A DNA stretch of 64,000 nt, taken from the NCBI GenBank assembly GCA_018266455.1, contig JAFEAJ010000015.1, forward strand, positions 1-64,000, given 5' to 3'. Origin of the DNA: Bacteroidota bacterium (lineage in GTDB: Bacteria > Bacteroidota > Bacteroidia > Chitinophagales > Chitinophagaceae). Under the pieces are notes generated by a model that was not told where the DNA came from, did not search any database, and was given only the letters and a program-made list of their open reading frames with translations. Positions 45,306 through 53,855 of the stretch are shown in pieces; within the stretch, counting starts at the first letter, position 1, and each line of letters opens with the position of its first letter. The position numbers and the translations under genes are program-made.

Positions 45306-45567
45306 GGAGGTGGTGTGGAAGAGAAAACGGTTGCATCAACGAATTTTTCGTCTTCTGTAGAAACTGTCTGAAGGTTATTGTTGTGGCAACCGGCAGGGCA
45401 GGTAAATCTTTCCCAAAGTTCATACAGGACCGCGCTATTTATGGTCAATTACAAGCTTTGGAAAAGTTGAACCGCCGTTTTATGAAATTCTTGAAATCAT
45501 TTTTATACAGCTTATTATAAGCTTCAACTTTACAGGATGCATTTGTTAAATCTTAAAACAAATTGAA
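45306..45567. other. spacer between DUF2807 paralogues 2 and 3
   Basis: These 262 bases hold no accepted gene; a 72-codon frame at 45302-45520 overlaps the preceding stop and looks random. An inverted repeat AGCTTAT-T-ATAAGCT at 45509-45523 lies 44 bases before the next ATG, and a 30-base element also found near 52042 sits just before it. Paralogue 3 may therefore have its own promoter. Confidence 0.4.
45481..45510 (+). repeat. 30-base dispersed repeat, copy 1
   Basis: This matches the element at 52042-52071 at 28 of 30 bases; both copies read MKFLKSFL in one frame and both are preceded within about 20 bases by CCGTTTTAT. It sits 58 bases upstream of DUF2807 paralogue 3. Confidence 0.6.
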
Positions 45568-46290
45568 ATGAAAAAAATATACTTTCTTGTAAGTGCCTCA
45601 TTTCTTTTCCTGGCAACGTTTGCGCAAAATAAAATCATTCAGGACCCCAATGCGGAGGCAAGGATCCTGAAAGAGAGTTTTCATGCTGTTCATGTTTCAA
45701 ATGCGATAGATTTATATTTGGGGCAAAGCAATGAAGAGTCTGTTGCAGTAAGCGCTGATGACAGAGATGACATACCGCGAATGATTACCGAAGTAAATGA
45801 TGGTGTGCTCTCCATCAGGGTTGACAGCCGTAAATGGTTCAGGTGGTTCAGGGGGAACAGGAAATTGAAAGCTTATGTTTCGTTTCGTCAACTGGACGGC
45901 CTTTCGGCTTCAGGCGCAAGCAATGTGTATATACAGGGAACCATTGCTGTTAATAAAATAGATGTGCATTTGAGTGGTGCAAGCGACCTGAAAGGCGATA
46001 TAAAAGTAAATGAATTTAACATTGTCCAGTCCGGCGCTTCAGACGCTACCATCACCGGCACGGCGGCCACCATAAACATCGATGCTAGCGGAGCCAGTGA
46101 TGTGAAAGCATTTGATTTTGTTACAGATAATTGTACCGCCCGTGCTTCAGGCGCCTCAGATATAAAAATCACGGTGAATAAAGAATTGAATGTACATGCC
46201 AGTGGCGCCAGCGATATTCACTATAAAGGTACTGCTGTGATAAGGGACTTGCATACAAGCGGGTCAAGTAGTGTGTCAAAAAAAGGGTGA
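45568..46290 (+). CDS. DUF2807 (head GIN domain) exported protein, paralogue 3
   Basis: A 240-residue exported protein with a signal peptide (MKKIYFLVSASFLFLATFAQ). It is homologous to the two preceding genes over its length (IIQDPNAEARILKESFHAVHV, VNDGVLSIRVDSRKWF). Its beta-helix turns carry a third private motif, SGASD: LSASGASNVY, LSGASDLK, QSGASDAT, ASGASDVK, SGASDIK, ASGASDIH, ending GSSSVSKKG. The function is unknown; a surface-exposed structural or adhesive role is the usual guess for the family. It is 262 bases from paralogue 2 and the last gene of the block. Confidence 0.85.
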   Translation: MKKIYFLVSASFLFLATFAQNKIIQDPNAEARILKESFHAVHVSNAIDLYLGQSNEESVAVSADDRDDIPRMITEVNDGVLSIRVDSRKWFRWFRGNRKLKAYVSFRQLDGLSASGASNVYIQGTIAVNKIDVHLSGASDLKGDIKVNEFNIVQSGASDATITGTAATINIDASGASDVKAFDFVTDNCTARASGASDIKITVNKELNVHASGASDIHYKGTAVIRDLHTSGSSSVSKKG

Positions 46291-46844
46291 GCGAACCTGG
46301 CAATTGTTCAATTCCTTTTATCATAAAACCTCCCGGGTTTCACCCAGGATGGCAAGGCGCCATTGGTGTTGGAAATGTTCAATAGATTTAAAGAGCAGAT
46401 TTCCCTATGTGCTAGCGGGGAAGGGCAGGCCGGCATTTTTTTTTGATAAATTTTTAGATGACATTTTTGTCCTTATCGATGACTTGGGATAACCATTGTG
46501 TTTTCTGCCTAATTTTTCCTGCCTGAACACCAGCGGTGTGGACTTTGTGCTGACAGGGCGTATGGCTCCTGCTAAATGTGGGACGGGTGCGCCTACACCT
46601 TTGTTCTATTGAAGGCTCCTCCTTAGATGATCTGTGATTTTTTTTATCAAAGAAATTAACGGATGTATTTTTCAAGAAAAATAAAATGGGTACCCTGAAA
46701 GCTTTTCAGGCCTGGAAGATTTTGAGAAGCTTTCAAGGCCTGAGGAGCTAATGCAGCGCAGTGTTAACAGGGCTAATAAGCCCGGTCTCGAGTAAAGAAT
46801 GCATTCAAAATTTTGAAGGCGTTTATACTGGCTAAAATATATTT
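46291..46844. other. intergenic region between convergent genes, with inverted repeats
   Basis: About 550 bases lie between DUF2807 paralogue 3 and the end of the minus-strand TolB/barrel gene. A perfect palindrome CCTGAAA-GCT-TTTCAGG stands at 46694-46710, and a related motif in opposite orientation (GAAGCTTTCAAGGCCTGAGG) follows at about 46727-46746, so an interspersed repeat or double hairpin is possible. A short coding-like stretch around 46520-46610 has no start and no recognisable family. No gene was accepted. Confidence 0.4.
46694..46710. repeat. perfect 17-base palindrome with a related inverted copy beside it
   Basis: CCTGAAA, three-base centre GCT, TTTCAGG. A similar motif is repeated in inverted orientation some 17 bases on, sharing AAGCTTT and AGGCCTG. 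It may form hairpins at the 3' end of one of the converging transcripts. Confidence 0.5.
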
Positions 46845-49800
46845 TTAAAAATCAACGCCCATGGATACCTGAACAACCGGTTTGCCGCCAAAGAAGGTGT
46901 TCATTTCCCAGCCTACATCGCAGCGGAGGAAATACCCGAGCAAAGTGCTGCGTGCGCCGAACCCGTAGCCACCGGCAAATGGCCCGATGCCGCCCGCTTT
47001 CAGCAGCACGGTTACAGGCGGATTGGAATAGGTTTCGGATGGTCTTTGTATTTTATTATAAGCGCCATTCCAGGCAGTGCCCAAATCAAAAAATTGGACT
47101 AATTGAAAATTGCGCAGGAAGGCGTTGTTAATGGGCTTGTTGAACAAAGTGGAAAAAACAGGGAGCCGAAGCTCGCTGTTGATGATAACCGCATTATTGC
47201 CATTGGCTACATTTTGATTGAAACCCCGAAGGTTCACGGCCAGCGACTGGAAGGCATAAGCATTATCCGGCGCAGGCTGGCTCTGGTTGGCTTTCGGGAA
47301 AAGCCAACCGTCGGTGCCGCCGAGGTAATAAATTACTTTTTGGTTGCCCCATGAAAAATCGCCTGCTGCGCGAACTGCCCAGATCAGGTTCCTGTAAATG
47401 GGATAATAATTCCTTGCATCAAAACCAAAGTTGAACATCTTTCTGCCTTCGCCGCTGTTTTGGGGCTGGTTTAGCTGATTGCTGAAATCCATATACAATT
47501 TATAACGCAACCCGTTCCAGATATTCGTTGCTTTCATGATGGTATTGTCGAAGACATATTCAAGGCGCAGCAGCCCATATGTTTTTTTGTTGATGCTTGA
47601 TGCCTTGAGCACCGAAAAATCAGTTGAAGCCCCTGTGGGCTGTAAGACCCACTTATCTGTCCTAACGCCAAAGGATAACCGTAAGCTCCTGATCCTGTCG
47701 AAAGGATATTTGATCATTCCCTGGTACAGGTTGGTAATGCTTTTCGCATAGGTTTGGGCGCCTACAAGCGATGTGTCATAACCTTCACCGGGCACATTGA
47801 TTTGTGCAATGCCTGTTTCAGCCTCCCTGTAATACATTAATGAGTAATCGAACATTTTTTTGAGGTAATCTATTCTTGCGAACCATTCACTGCTGCCATC
47901 AAAAAAAGAAGAGCTGTTTGGCGTAAAAGTATTCTGATCGGAGATTTGCGGAGAAGGACTGCCCCCTCCACCAAAAAACGGCAAACGAAATGCCCCTGTA
48001 AAACGGAGGTCTTCAAACAGGTCGAACACGGAAGCTTTGAACATGCCATTGAATGGATCATTGCCTGCAAGGTTTATAGGCAGTGATCCTGAATAAGGCT
48101 GATAGCGATTGGCCAAAACATCATTATTAAAACCTGCTGTGAAATTATCGAGCGAAAACTTTAATTTGTAATCGAGGAGCTTGGCCTTGCTTAAAACTGA
48201 TTCGTCTTCTGAAGCAGCATTTTGCTCTGTTAAGGATATTTTTGCTGTCTTTGAAGTGTCGTTCTTGTCTTTTTCAAACTCGCTCTCAAAAAAATCATTT
48301 TGTCTTTTTTTCGGTTCCTGTTGTTTGGGGAGTGCTTTGATGGCTTCGCCGGTTGCAAGCTGCATGGCCAGTACTTGTTTCCTCCTGTATTCAGTGAGCT
48401 TGGGGGTGATGTTCCTTTTCTTTAACGCGCTTTCATCTACTTTCAGTTTGTACAAAAACTTTAAATCTCCTTCCTGCCTTACTTCGCTGACCTGCCCGTT
48501 ATCGCCGGCAATTTTTGTTTCTTTCAAACCGCTTTGGTAGTTGGTAATGGGAAAAACATAAGCCGAGTCGTTGGTGATTGAGAAAGCGTACATGCTGTCC
48601 GGCTCGCTTTTGTTATTTGCTTTTAATGTGGAATCCAGTTCATAAGTATCCGGGTTGCGCAAAAGCTCGTTGCCGATTTTATAAACGGTATCTATCCCCG
48701 CCCGTTTGGTGGTAAAGAAACCGGCATAGCGGTTAGCTATACCGTTTTCATCTCCCACAAAGGTGAAATGAAAATTGTTGTACTGTGCCGGGTAACGCGC
48801 ATCGCCATACTTCATCCTGGTGAGCTGCGAAATTTGTTTGAACTCGCTTTTGTTCCAGTTGTCAATTAAAAAAACATTGTAATGATTGTTGGAAGGCAAA
48901 GCCGTATCGCTGGTAGGGGCGGTGGCCGAAGGGCGGTTCGATGAATAAATGATGCCCGTTTTCCCCGGGAAGGTAACAAAACTGGCATCCAGGTCATTGT
49001 ACACATCGTTTGTGATCTGTTCCAGTTCCTGTTGTTCCATTTTGTAAACGAAGATATCTGACTGCCCGTTTTTCACTGCGCTTAATATAAGGGTGTTGTC
49101 ATTAAGCATGAATTTCATATCCTGCACCTGGTCCAACATGTCCAGGTCTTGCACAACAGGTTTATATTTCCGTACTACATCGTATACGAACAAATGTATT
49201 TTGCCTTTGTCCCAATAAATAACGGCAAGCCTGGTGCCTTTGCCATCCCAGGCTATCAGGGGATAATGCGGGTTGATTTGGCCATCATTCAGGCGCACCC
49301 CGTTTTTCAAAAGCACTTTCCTGTAAATAAAATTTTCATGCAGCACAACACAATACTGCCCGTGCACATATTCTACTACAGCGTAGGTCTGGCTCCTGGG
49401 TTGTGGGTTGGGCGAAAAGTGAAAGAAATCTTTAGTGGGGCTGATGGTTTCAACGACTGATACCGTTCCTTTCGGGAAATTTCTTCTGCCGCGGATATCT
49501 TTATCATAGATTTCTTCTTCTTCGTTCATGAAATCTTTCAGCACTTCTTTAAATTTCTTCTTGCAGATCCTTTGTGATGCACTGTTTAAGTTCCTGTATA
49601 CCCTGGCGAGGTACAAAAAATAGGTAACGTTCTCTTTTTTGTATTTATTAGCAAGGTAGTACCAAAAAGAATGGCCGGCAAGGTTTGGCTTTTCGAATGC
49701 GAACTGGTAAAAATTTTTGTACCTGCCGGAAAGTATGGCTGATTTTAACTGGTCATCAAGCTCAGTGCTCCAGTTTTCGCCAACATATTCAATATAGCCG

Positions 49801-50342
49801 TCGGTAAGCCACTGCGGAAGGTCAAGCAAAGCCTGGTTGGCAGCAAATTCGCCCAGGTCATCGCCAAATAAAATATTTTCTACCAGTATGCGGGCGATGC
49901 CCTGCCTCACCTGGATGCGCAATTTATTATAGTCGTCGGTAGAGTAGAGCACTATTTTATTGTTCACTAACTTTGTGATGCCCCCGGTGGTTTGCCAGTC
50001 GAGCGTTAGCCCGATATTGGATTGCTCCATGTCGTTGAAGCTGTTGTAAACAACAAGATTGCCGCGGCGCTGGAGGCCATATTCAACAAACTGTTCAATG
50101 CCGGGCAGCTCTTTTTCAGCAAGCTGGGCAACAAACTTTGCTATGGGTTGGCCATTATCGTAGAAATAAGTATTGAAATTTGGGGTTTGGTAATATTTCC
50201 ATTTAAATTTTTTGAACTGCTGGCGGTTCTTGCCGAATTCAACTGTGTTAACCTGGGCAAAGTTTTTAGGGGAGCAAAGAACGGAAAAGATAAAAAAAAG
50301 AAAAAGACATTTTGGGCATAACTTATCCTGATAAAATTGCAT
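46845..50342 (-). CDS. exported TolB-like propeller protein with C-terminal Omp85/surface-antigen-like barrel
   Basis: A 1165-residue protein. A signal peptide (about 1-29, KNFAQ) is followed by an N-terminal domain (about 35-290) resembling a peptidase MA-like fold, with DLPQWLTDGYIEYVG in the usual place after the zinc motif. The HExxH itself is absent (QGIARILVE stands there), so it is probably inactive. A PD40/TolB-type beta-propeller (about 300-560) follows (LIAWDGKGTRLAVIYW, GIIYSSNRPS), then a charged linker (about 640-720). The C-terminal part (about 740-1165) is a beta-barrel with late Omp85-like features (FNFGFDARNYYPIYRNLIWAVRAAGD, GGIGPFAGGYGFGARS, closing VSMGVDF). Long fusions of this kind occur in Bacteroidota and are usually named translocation protein TolB; their role at the outer membrane is not established. 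It is transcribed alone. Confidence 0.75.
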   Translation of the reverse strand: MQFYQDKLCPKCLFLFFIFSVLCSPKNFAQVNTVEFGKNRQQFKKFKWKYYQTPNFNTYFYDNGQPIAKFVAQLAEKELPGIEQFVEYGLQRRGNLVVYNSFNDMEQSNIGLTLDWQTTGGITKLVNNKIVLYSTDDYNKLRIQVRQGIARILVENILFGDDLGEFAANQALLDLPQWLTDGYIEYVGENWSTELDDQLKSAILSGRYKNFYQFAFEKPNLAGHSFWYYLANKYKKENVTYFLYLARVYRNLNSASQRICKKKFKEVLKDFMNEEEEIYDKDIRGRRNFPKGTVSVVETISPTKDFFHFSPNPQPRSQTYAVVEYVHGQYCVVLHENFIYRKVLLKNGVRLNDGQINPHYPLIAWDGKGTRLAVIYWDKGKIHLFVYDVVRKYKPVVQDLDMLDQVQDMKFMLNDNTLILSAVKNGQSDIFVYKMEQQELEQITNDVYNDLDASFVTFPGKTGIIYSSNRPSATAPTSDTALPSNNHYNVFLIDNWNKSEFKQISQLTRMKYGDARYPAQYNNFHFTFVGDENGIANRYAGFFTTKRAGIDTVYKIGNELLRNPDTYELDSTLKANNKSEPDSMYAFSITNDSAYVFPITNYQSGLKETKIAGDNGQVSEVRQEGDLKFLYKLKVDESALKKRNITPKLTEYRRKQVLAMQLATGEAIKALPKQQEPKKRQNDFFESEFEKDKNDTSKTAKISLTEQNAASEDESVLSKAKLLDYKLKFSLDNFTAGFNNDVLANRYQPYSGSLPINLAGNDPFNGMFKASVFDLFEDLRFTGAFRLPFFGGGGSPSPQISDQNTFTPNSSSFFDGSSEWFARIDYLKKMFDYSLMYYREAETGIAQINVPGEGYDTSLVGAQTYAKSITNLYQGMIKYPFDRIRSLRLSFGVRTDKWVLQPTGASTDFSVLKASSINKKTYGLLRLEYVFDNTIMKATNIWNGLRYKLYMDFSNQLNQPQNSGEGRKMFNFGFDARNYYPIYRNLIWAVRAAGDFSWGNQKVIYYLGGTDGWLFPKANQSQPAPDNAYAFQSLAVNLRGFNQNVANGNNAVIINSELRLPVFSTLFNKPINNAFLRNFQLVQFFDLGTAWNGAYNKIQRPSETYSNPPVTVLLKAGGIGPFAGGYGFGARSTLLGYFLRCDVGWEMNTFFGGKPVVQVSMGVDF

Positions 50343-50349
50343 ACCAATT

Positions 50350-50365
50350 CTTTAAAATTTTAAAG
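50350..50365. repeat. 16-base perfect palindrome in a divergent promoter region
   Basis: CTTTAAAATTTTAAAG lies in the 76-base gap between the divergent TolB/barrel gene and the MBL hydrolase gene. It may be a regulator site, but AT-only palindromes also arise by chance in this AT-rich DNA. Confidence 0.3.
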
Positions 50366-50418
50366 TTAGAACAATCCACATTACCGGTGAAATCCAATTT
50401 GGATAAAATTTATAATAC

Positions 50419-51054
50419 ATGCTTACGATAAAACAGTTCACATTTAACCCTGTACAGGAAAATACATACGTGCTTTATAATGATAAGGATGCTTGTATTA
50501 TTGACCCGGGGTGTTATTTTGGAAATGAACGAAGCGCATTGAAACATTTTATTGAAGAGCAGAAGTTAGTTCCTAAGCTTTTGTTAAACACCCATTGCCA
50601 CCTGGACCATGTTTTTGGAAATAAATTCATTTATGAAGAATATGGCCTCCGACTGCATCTCCACCAAAGCGAAGAACAGGTACTAAAGTTTGCGCCAGAA
50701 GCGGGCTTAAGGTGGAACATGCCTTTTGAGAATTACCGGGGCGAGCTTATTTTTTTGAAGGAAGGCGACACGATCGAACTTGATGGCGACCGGCTTAAAG
50801 TGCTTTTCACGCCGGGGCATTCACCGGGGAGCATCTGTTTTTATTGCGAAGCACAAAAATTTATTATCAGTGGCGATGTGCTTTTCAGGATGAGCATTGG
50901 CAGGACCGATTTGCCGGGCGGGGACTTTGATACACTGATCAGCAGCATAAATGACCAGTTGTTTACATTGCCCGATGATGTGAAAGTATATGCAGGGCAT
51001 GGCGAACCGACAACCATTGGTTTTGAAAAAAAGAACAATCCTTTTCTGAAATAA
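50419..51054 (+). CDS. MBL-fold metallo-hydrolase, glyoxalase II-like
   Basis: A 211-residue cytosolic protein with the complete metallo-beta-lactamase-fold metal set: THCHLDH (His59, His61, Asp63, His64), FTPGHSPGS with the next His, SGDVLF with the bridging Asp, and YAGHGEPT with the last His. The length and short C-terminus match the YcbL / glyoxalase II-like group, which hydrolyse thioesters such as S-lactoylglutathione or related small molecules. There is no signal peptide. It is divergent from the preceding gene and stands alone; the substrate is not deducible. Confidence 0.9.
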   Translation: MLTIKQFTFNPVQENTYVLYNDKDACIIDPGCYFGNERSALKHFIEEQKLVPKLLLNTHCHLDHVFGNKFIYEEYGLRLHLHQSEEQVLKFAPEAGLRWNMPFENYRGELIFLKEGDTIELDGDRLKVLFTPGHSPGSICFYCEAQKFIISGDVLFRMSIGRTDLPGGDFDTLISSINDQLFTLPDDVKVYAGHGEPTTIGFEKKNNPFLK

Positions 51055-51113
51055 ATAATGAGGGATTAATGACCAGGAATCGAAAAATTATTTTCAGGTC
51101 AGCAACAACCCTG

Positions 51114-51965
51114 TTATTTCAGGTTTTTCTGCTGGCAATATTTCCTGATGGCTTTGACATACCCCATCATTAATTTCTTATTATCGCCAGAGGTAAATTC
51201 AAGCCTGGCTTGTTTGTTGTAAATTGCGGTAGCCGCTTCGCATTCAGTCAGGTAATCATTGCCTGTAAAATCGTTTTTCAGCCATTTCCAGGAATTGTCC
51301 GAACTTATTTTCAGCACCGAGAAAAGGCTGCCTGCTTCATTCTCTTTATGCATTGCCTTTATGTACTGTTCCATTGTATTCGCTGCAATTTCTGCCGCTT
51401 TCCTGCTCCCCGTTTCTGGGTTAATCGCAAATAAATGCAAGGAGTCTATTTCCTTAAAAACATTGGAGGCCCAGAGGTCTTGGTTAATGGGGTAGGTTTT
51501 CCCATTCAATAAAATAGCGATCATTGGCTCGGGGCCATAGCCCGCACAAATGAGCGTTGAGGTGTCCAGGCTTTTGTAATATACCGGATAATTGTCTCTT
51601 GTGAACAGCCCGAACTTATACAGGCATTCTTCAGGAGTGCGATAGGAAGGTTCGGATTTATCAAAATCGGTTACGATTTTGCGTATCAGCGAGCTGCCAT
51701 CAGAAAATTCGCCTGATATGCCAAGCGCAAATTTTTTTAAGGGGAAAATTTTGGGAATGCCATCGTCATATGCGAGCAGTTCCTGGGTTTGCAATGACCG
51801 GTACGCAAGCCTTGAGTCGGCAACCATCACAATTCCGTCTGCCGTTTTCACAGCCATGATCACCGCGCCACCACATGTGAAATCATTATTTATCGTTTCC
51901 TGCGGTTTTGCAGCCAGGAAGGCGCAGGCTAAGAAAAAGGTAAATATCAGTCGGGTTGTCAGCAT
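51114..51965 (-). CDS. exported protein with proteasome-type (Ntn hydrolase) fold
   Basis: A 283-residue protein with a signal peptide (about 1-20, FLAAKPQ). The start of the mature part reads CGGAVIMAVKTADGIVMVADSRLAY and then GIPKIFPLKKFALGISGE. This closely follows 20S proteasome beta subunits, in which a catalytic Thr1 is followed by AIKGKDGVVLAADSR with Asp17 and then Lys33. The Asp (ADSR) and Lys (PKIF) are kept. In an ungapped alignment, Ala-Val-Ile occupies the place of Thr1-Thr-Thr, with a Cys three residues before. So either Cys is the nucleophile after processing, or the protein is not a protease. The rest (about 120-283) is helical and unfamiliar. Export of a proteasome-fold protein is unusual. 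It stands alone on its strand. Confidence 0.65.
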   Translation of the reverse strand: MLTTRLIFTFFLACAFLAAKPQETINNDFTCGGAVIMAVKTADGIVMVADSRLAYRSLQTQELLAYDDGIPKIFPLKKFALGISGEFSDGSSLIRKIVTDFDKSEPSYRTPEECLYKFGLFTRDNYPVYYKSLDTSTLICAGYGPEPMIAILLNGKTYPINQDLWASNVFKEIDSLHLFAINPETGSRKAAEIAANTMEQYIKAMHKENEAGSLFSVLKISSDNSWKWLKNDFTGNDYLTECEAATAIYNKQARLEFTSGDNKKLMMGYVKAIRKYCQQKNLK

Positions 51966-52366
51966 AATTAATCGGGAGCAAAAGTAAAATTAAGGCATTA
52001 AAAACAATAATGCCCAAAGCCGTTTTATATTAATGGCTGTATATGAAATTTTTGAAATCATTTTTAGACAGATCCCAAGGATTACAGGAGGGATATTTTC
52101 TTTCTGCAATTTTGTAATATCACAATTCGGAGAAAATGTTTTTTAGGGCATCCTGCCGTACCAGAGGCCTTTTTGCAGGAAATTGATATTGTACCAGGCA
52201 GTGCAGCGCTTTCCTGATTTTTTTGAGCATTTGGCCAATATATTGTTTGGGAAATATTTATTATATTGGATAGAAGCATAACCATGTTTAGCTTTGCGCA
52301 AAATATTTTACAGGCGAAAATTAATGCTGAGGCTTTTATTGGTGAAAACCAGGAACCTGTAGTAAC
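51966..52366. other. intergenic region, about 400 bases
   Basis: This lies between the divergent proteasome-fold gene and the TPR protein, so it holds at least two promoters. It includes the second copy of the 30-base element TATGAAATTYTTGAAATCATTTTTAKACAG (52042-52071). This copy could start a peptide of 24 codons (MKFLKSFLDRSQG…), which I do not count as a gene. No RNA gene or terminator was recognised. Confidence 0.4.
52042..52071 (+). repeat. 30-base dispersed repeat, copy 2
   Basis: Second copy of the 45481-45510 element, in the same orientation, located about 295 bases upstream of the TPR-protein gene. Its significance is unknown. Confidence 0.6.
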
Positions 52367-53848
52367 ATGAAAAAAACAATAACTGTTGTTTTATTTTTTT
52401 GTTTAGCGTTAGGAGCCTATTTCTTTGTTTTAAGATATAAAAATTATAAAAAAGAAAGAGCGCTTCCCGGCGGAGATAAATCAATTGCTGTAATTCCTTT
52501 TTCAAGCCTGAGCAGTGATACTGCGCAAGCGTATTTCAGCGATGGCCTAACCGAAGGCATTATTAATTCTCTTTCCCATTTAAAGGGCCTGAAGGTTTCT
52601 GCAAGGCATTCTGTATTTAAGTTTCGCAATACCAACATGGATATAAAAAAGGCTGGCAAAGAGCTTGGGGTGCAGTTGCTTCTTGAAGGAAGTGTTCAAA
52701 AGCAAGGCGATCGTGTGCGGGTGAATGCTCAGCTGATCAATGCTGAAGATGGCTTTAACTTTTGGTCGGAGCAATATGATGAAAATGCAAATGATGCATT
52801 TATTATACAAGACAAAATTTCCAGTGCCATAGCTGAGAAATTACAGGTAACCATTTTGAACGGTGTGCATGAAACATCGAGACAGCCTCCCGGCATAGAA
52901 GCTTATGAGCAATACCTGAAAGGCCGTTCTTATTGGAATAAAAGGACCCCGCCGGATCTTAAAAAAGCAATCAGTTATTTTGAACAAGCCATTGCCATTG
53001 ACAGTAAGTATGCGTTGGCATTTTCAGGAATAGCAGATTGTTATACAGCATTGGGGTATGGGAGTTTCATTGCACCTTCGGACGCGTTTCCAAAAGCTTT
53101 GCAGGCTGCTTCAAAAGCTTTGAGGTTGGATTCAACTTTGGCAGCTCCTCACGCATCGATTGGCTATTATAAGTTTTATTATGATTGGGATTGGGCTGCA
53201 GCAGAACAGGAATTCCGCACTGCCATAGCACTGAATCCAAATTATGAGTTGGCCTACGACTGGTATGGTTATTACCTTACAGCTATGAAAAGATATGATG
53301 AAGCTACTGCCATATTTAAAAAAGCTGCTGAATTGGATCCGCTTTCTGCGCCGATCACCACGGATATGGGATTCAGTTTATATTACGGAGGGAGTTATGA
53401 TTCTGCAATAAGGCAATTGAACACTTCTCTTAAAATTGATCAAAAACTTTCGCTGAGCCATCTTTGGCTTGGGAGAAGTTTTGAAGCGCAAAAAAAATAC
53501 CCTGAAGCAATTGCAGAATACAAAAATGCTTTGTCAGCTAATGCAAACTGGCCGGTTGCGCTGGCAGCAATTGGCCATGTGTATGGTGAAGCAGGCGACA
53601 GGCTACAAGCGCAAAAAATTTTAGACAGCATGATCGTGCTTTCTTCCAAACAATTTGTAACTGCTTATGGTGTCGCTCTTGTTTATGCCGGGCTTAATGA
53701 GCATGATCATGCTTTCGAATGGCTGGATAAGGCTTATAGCGAGCGATCGAATTGGTTGGTGTGGCTGAAAACAGATCCGCGCTGGGGCTCTTTGAAACAG
53801 GACAAGCGGTTTGTGGAATTAATTAATAAAGTAGGCCTGCCTCAATAA
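52367..53848 (+). CDS. membrane-anchored TolB_N-like / tetratricopeptide repeat protein
   Basis: A 493-residue protein with one N-terminal membrane segment (about 6-23) and the rest presumably periplasmic. Residues about 38-160 match the domain often called TolB_N or FlgO-like: KSIAVIPFSSLSSD, YFSDGLTEGIINSLSHL, VSARHSVFKF, and GVQLLLEGSVQKQGDRVRV. Then about nine tetratricopeptide repeats run from 180 to 470 (AISYFEQAIAIDSKYALAFSG, AEQEFRTAIALNPNYELAYDW, ATAIFKKAAELDPLSAP). In other proteins this pair of domains follows a DNA-binding, cyclase or kinase domain. Here none is present, so this is a stand-alone sensor or scaffold. It is convergent with the porin gene, the two stop codons being 7 bases apart. 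Confidence 0.75.
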   Translation: MKKTITVVLFFCLALGAYFFVLRYKNYKKERALPGGDKSIAVIPFSSLSSDTAQAYFSDGLTEGIINSLSHLKGLKVSARHSVFKFRNTNMDIKKAGKELGVQLLLEGSVQKQGDRVRVNAQLINAEDGFNFWSEQYDENANDAFIIQDKISSAIAEKLQVTILNGVHETSRQPPGIEAYEQYLKGRSYWNKRTPPDLKKAISYFEQAIAIDSKYALAFSGIADCYTALGYGSFIAPSDAFPKALQAASKALRLDSTLAAPHASIGYYKFYYDWDWAAAEQEFRTAIALNPNYELAYDWYGYYLTAMKRYDEATAIFKKAAELDPLSAPITTDMGFSLYYGGSYDSAIRQLNTSLKIDQKLSLSHLWLGRSFEAQKKYPEAIAEYKNALSANANWPVALAAIGHVYGEAGDRLQAQKILDSMIVLSSKQFVTAYGVALVYAGLNEHDHAFEWLDKAYSERSNWLVWLKTDPRWGSLKQDKRFVELINKVGLPQ

Positions 53849-53855
53849 GACATTT

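Noticed and set aside
45302..45520. 72-codon frame overlapping the end of DUF2807 paralogue 2
   Set aside because: No signal peptide, begins inside the preceding stop region, Cys/Arg-rich and unlike its neighbours.
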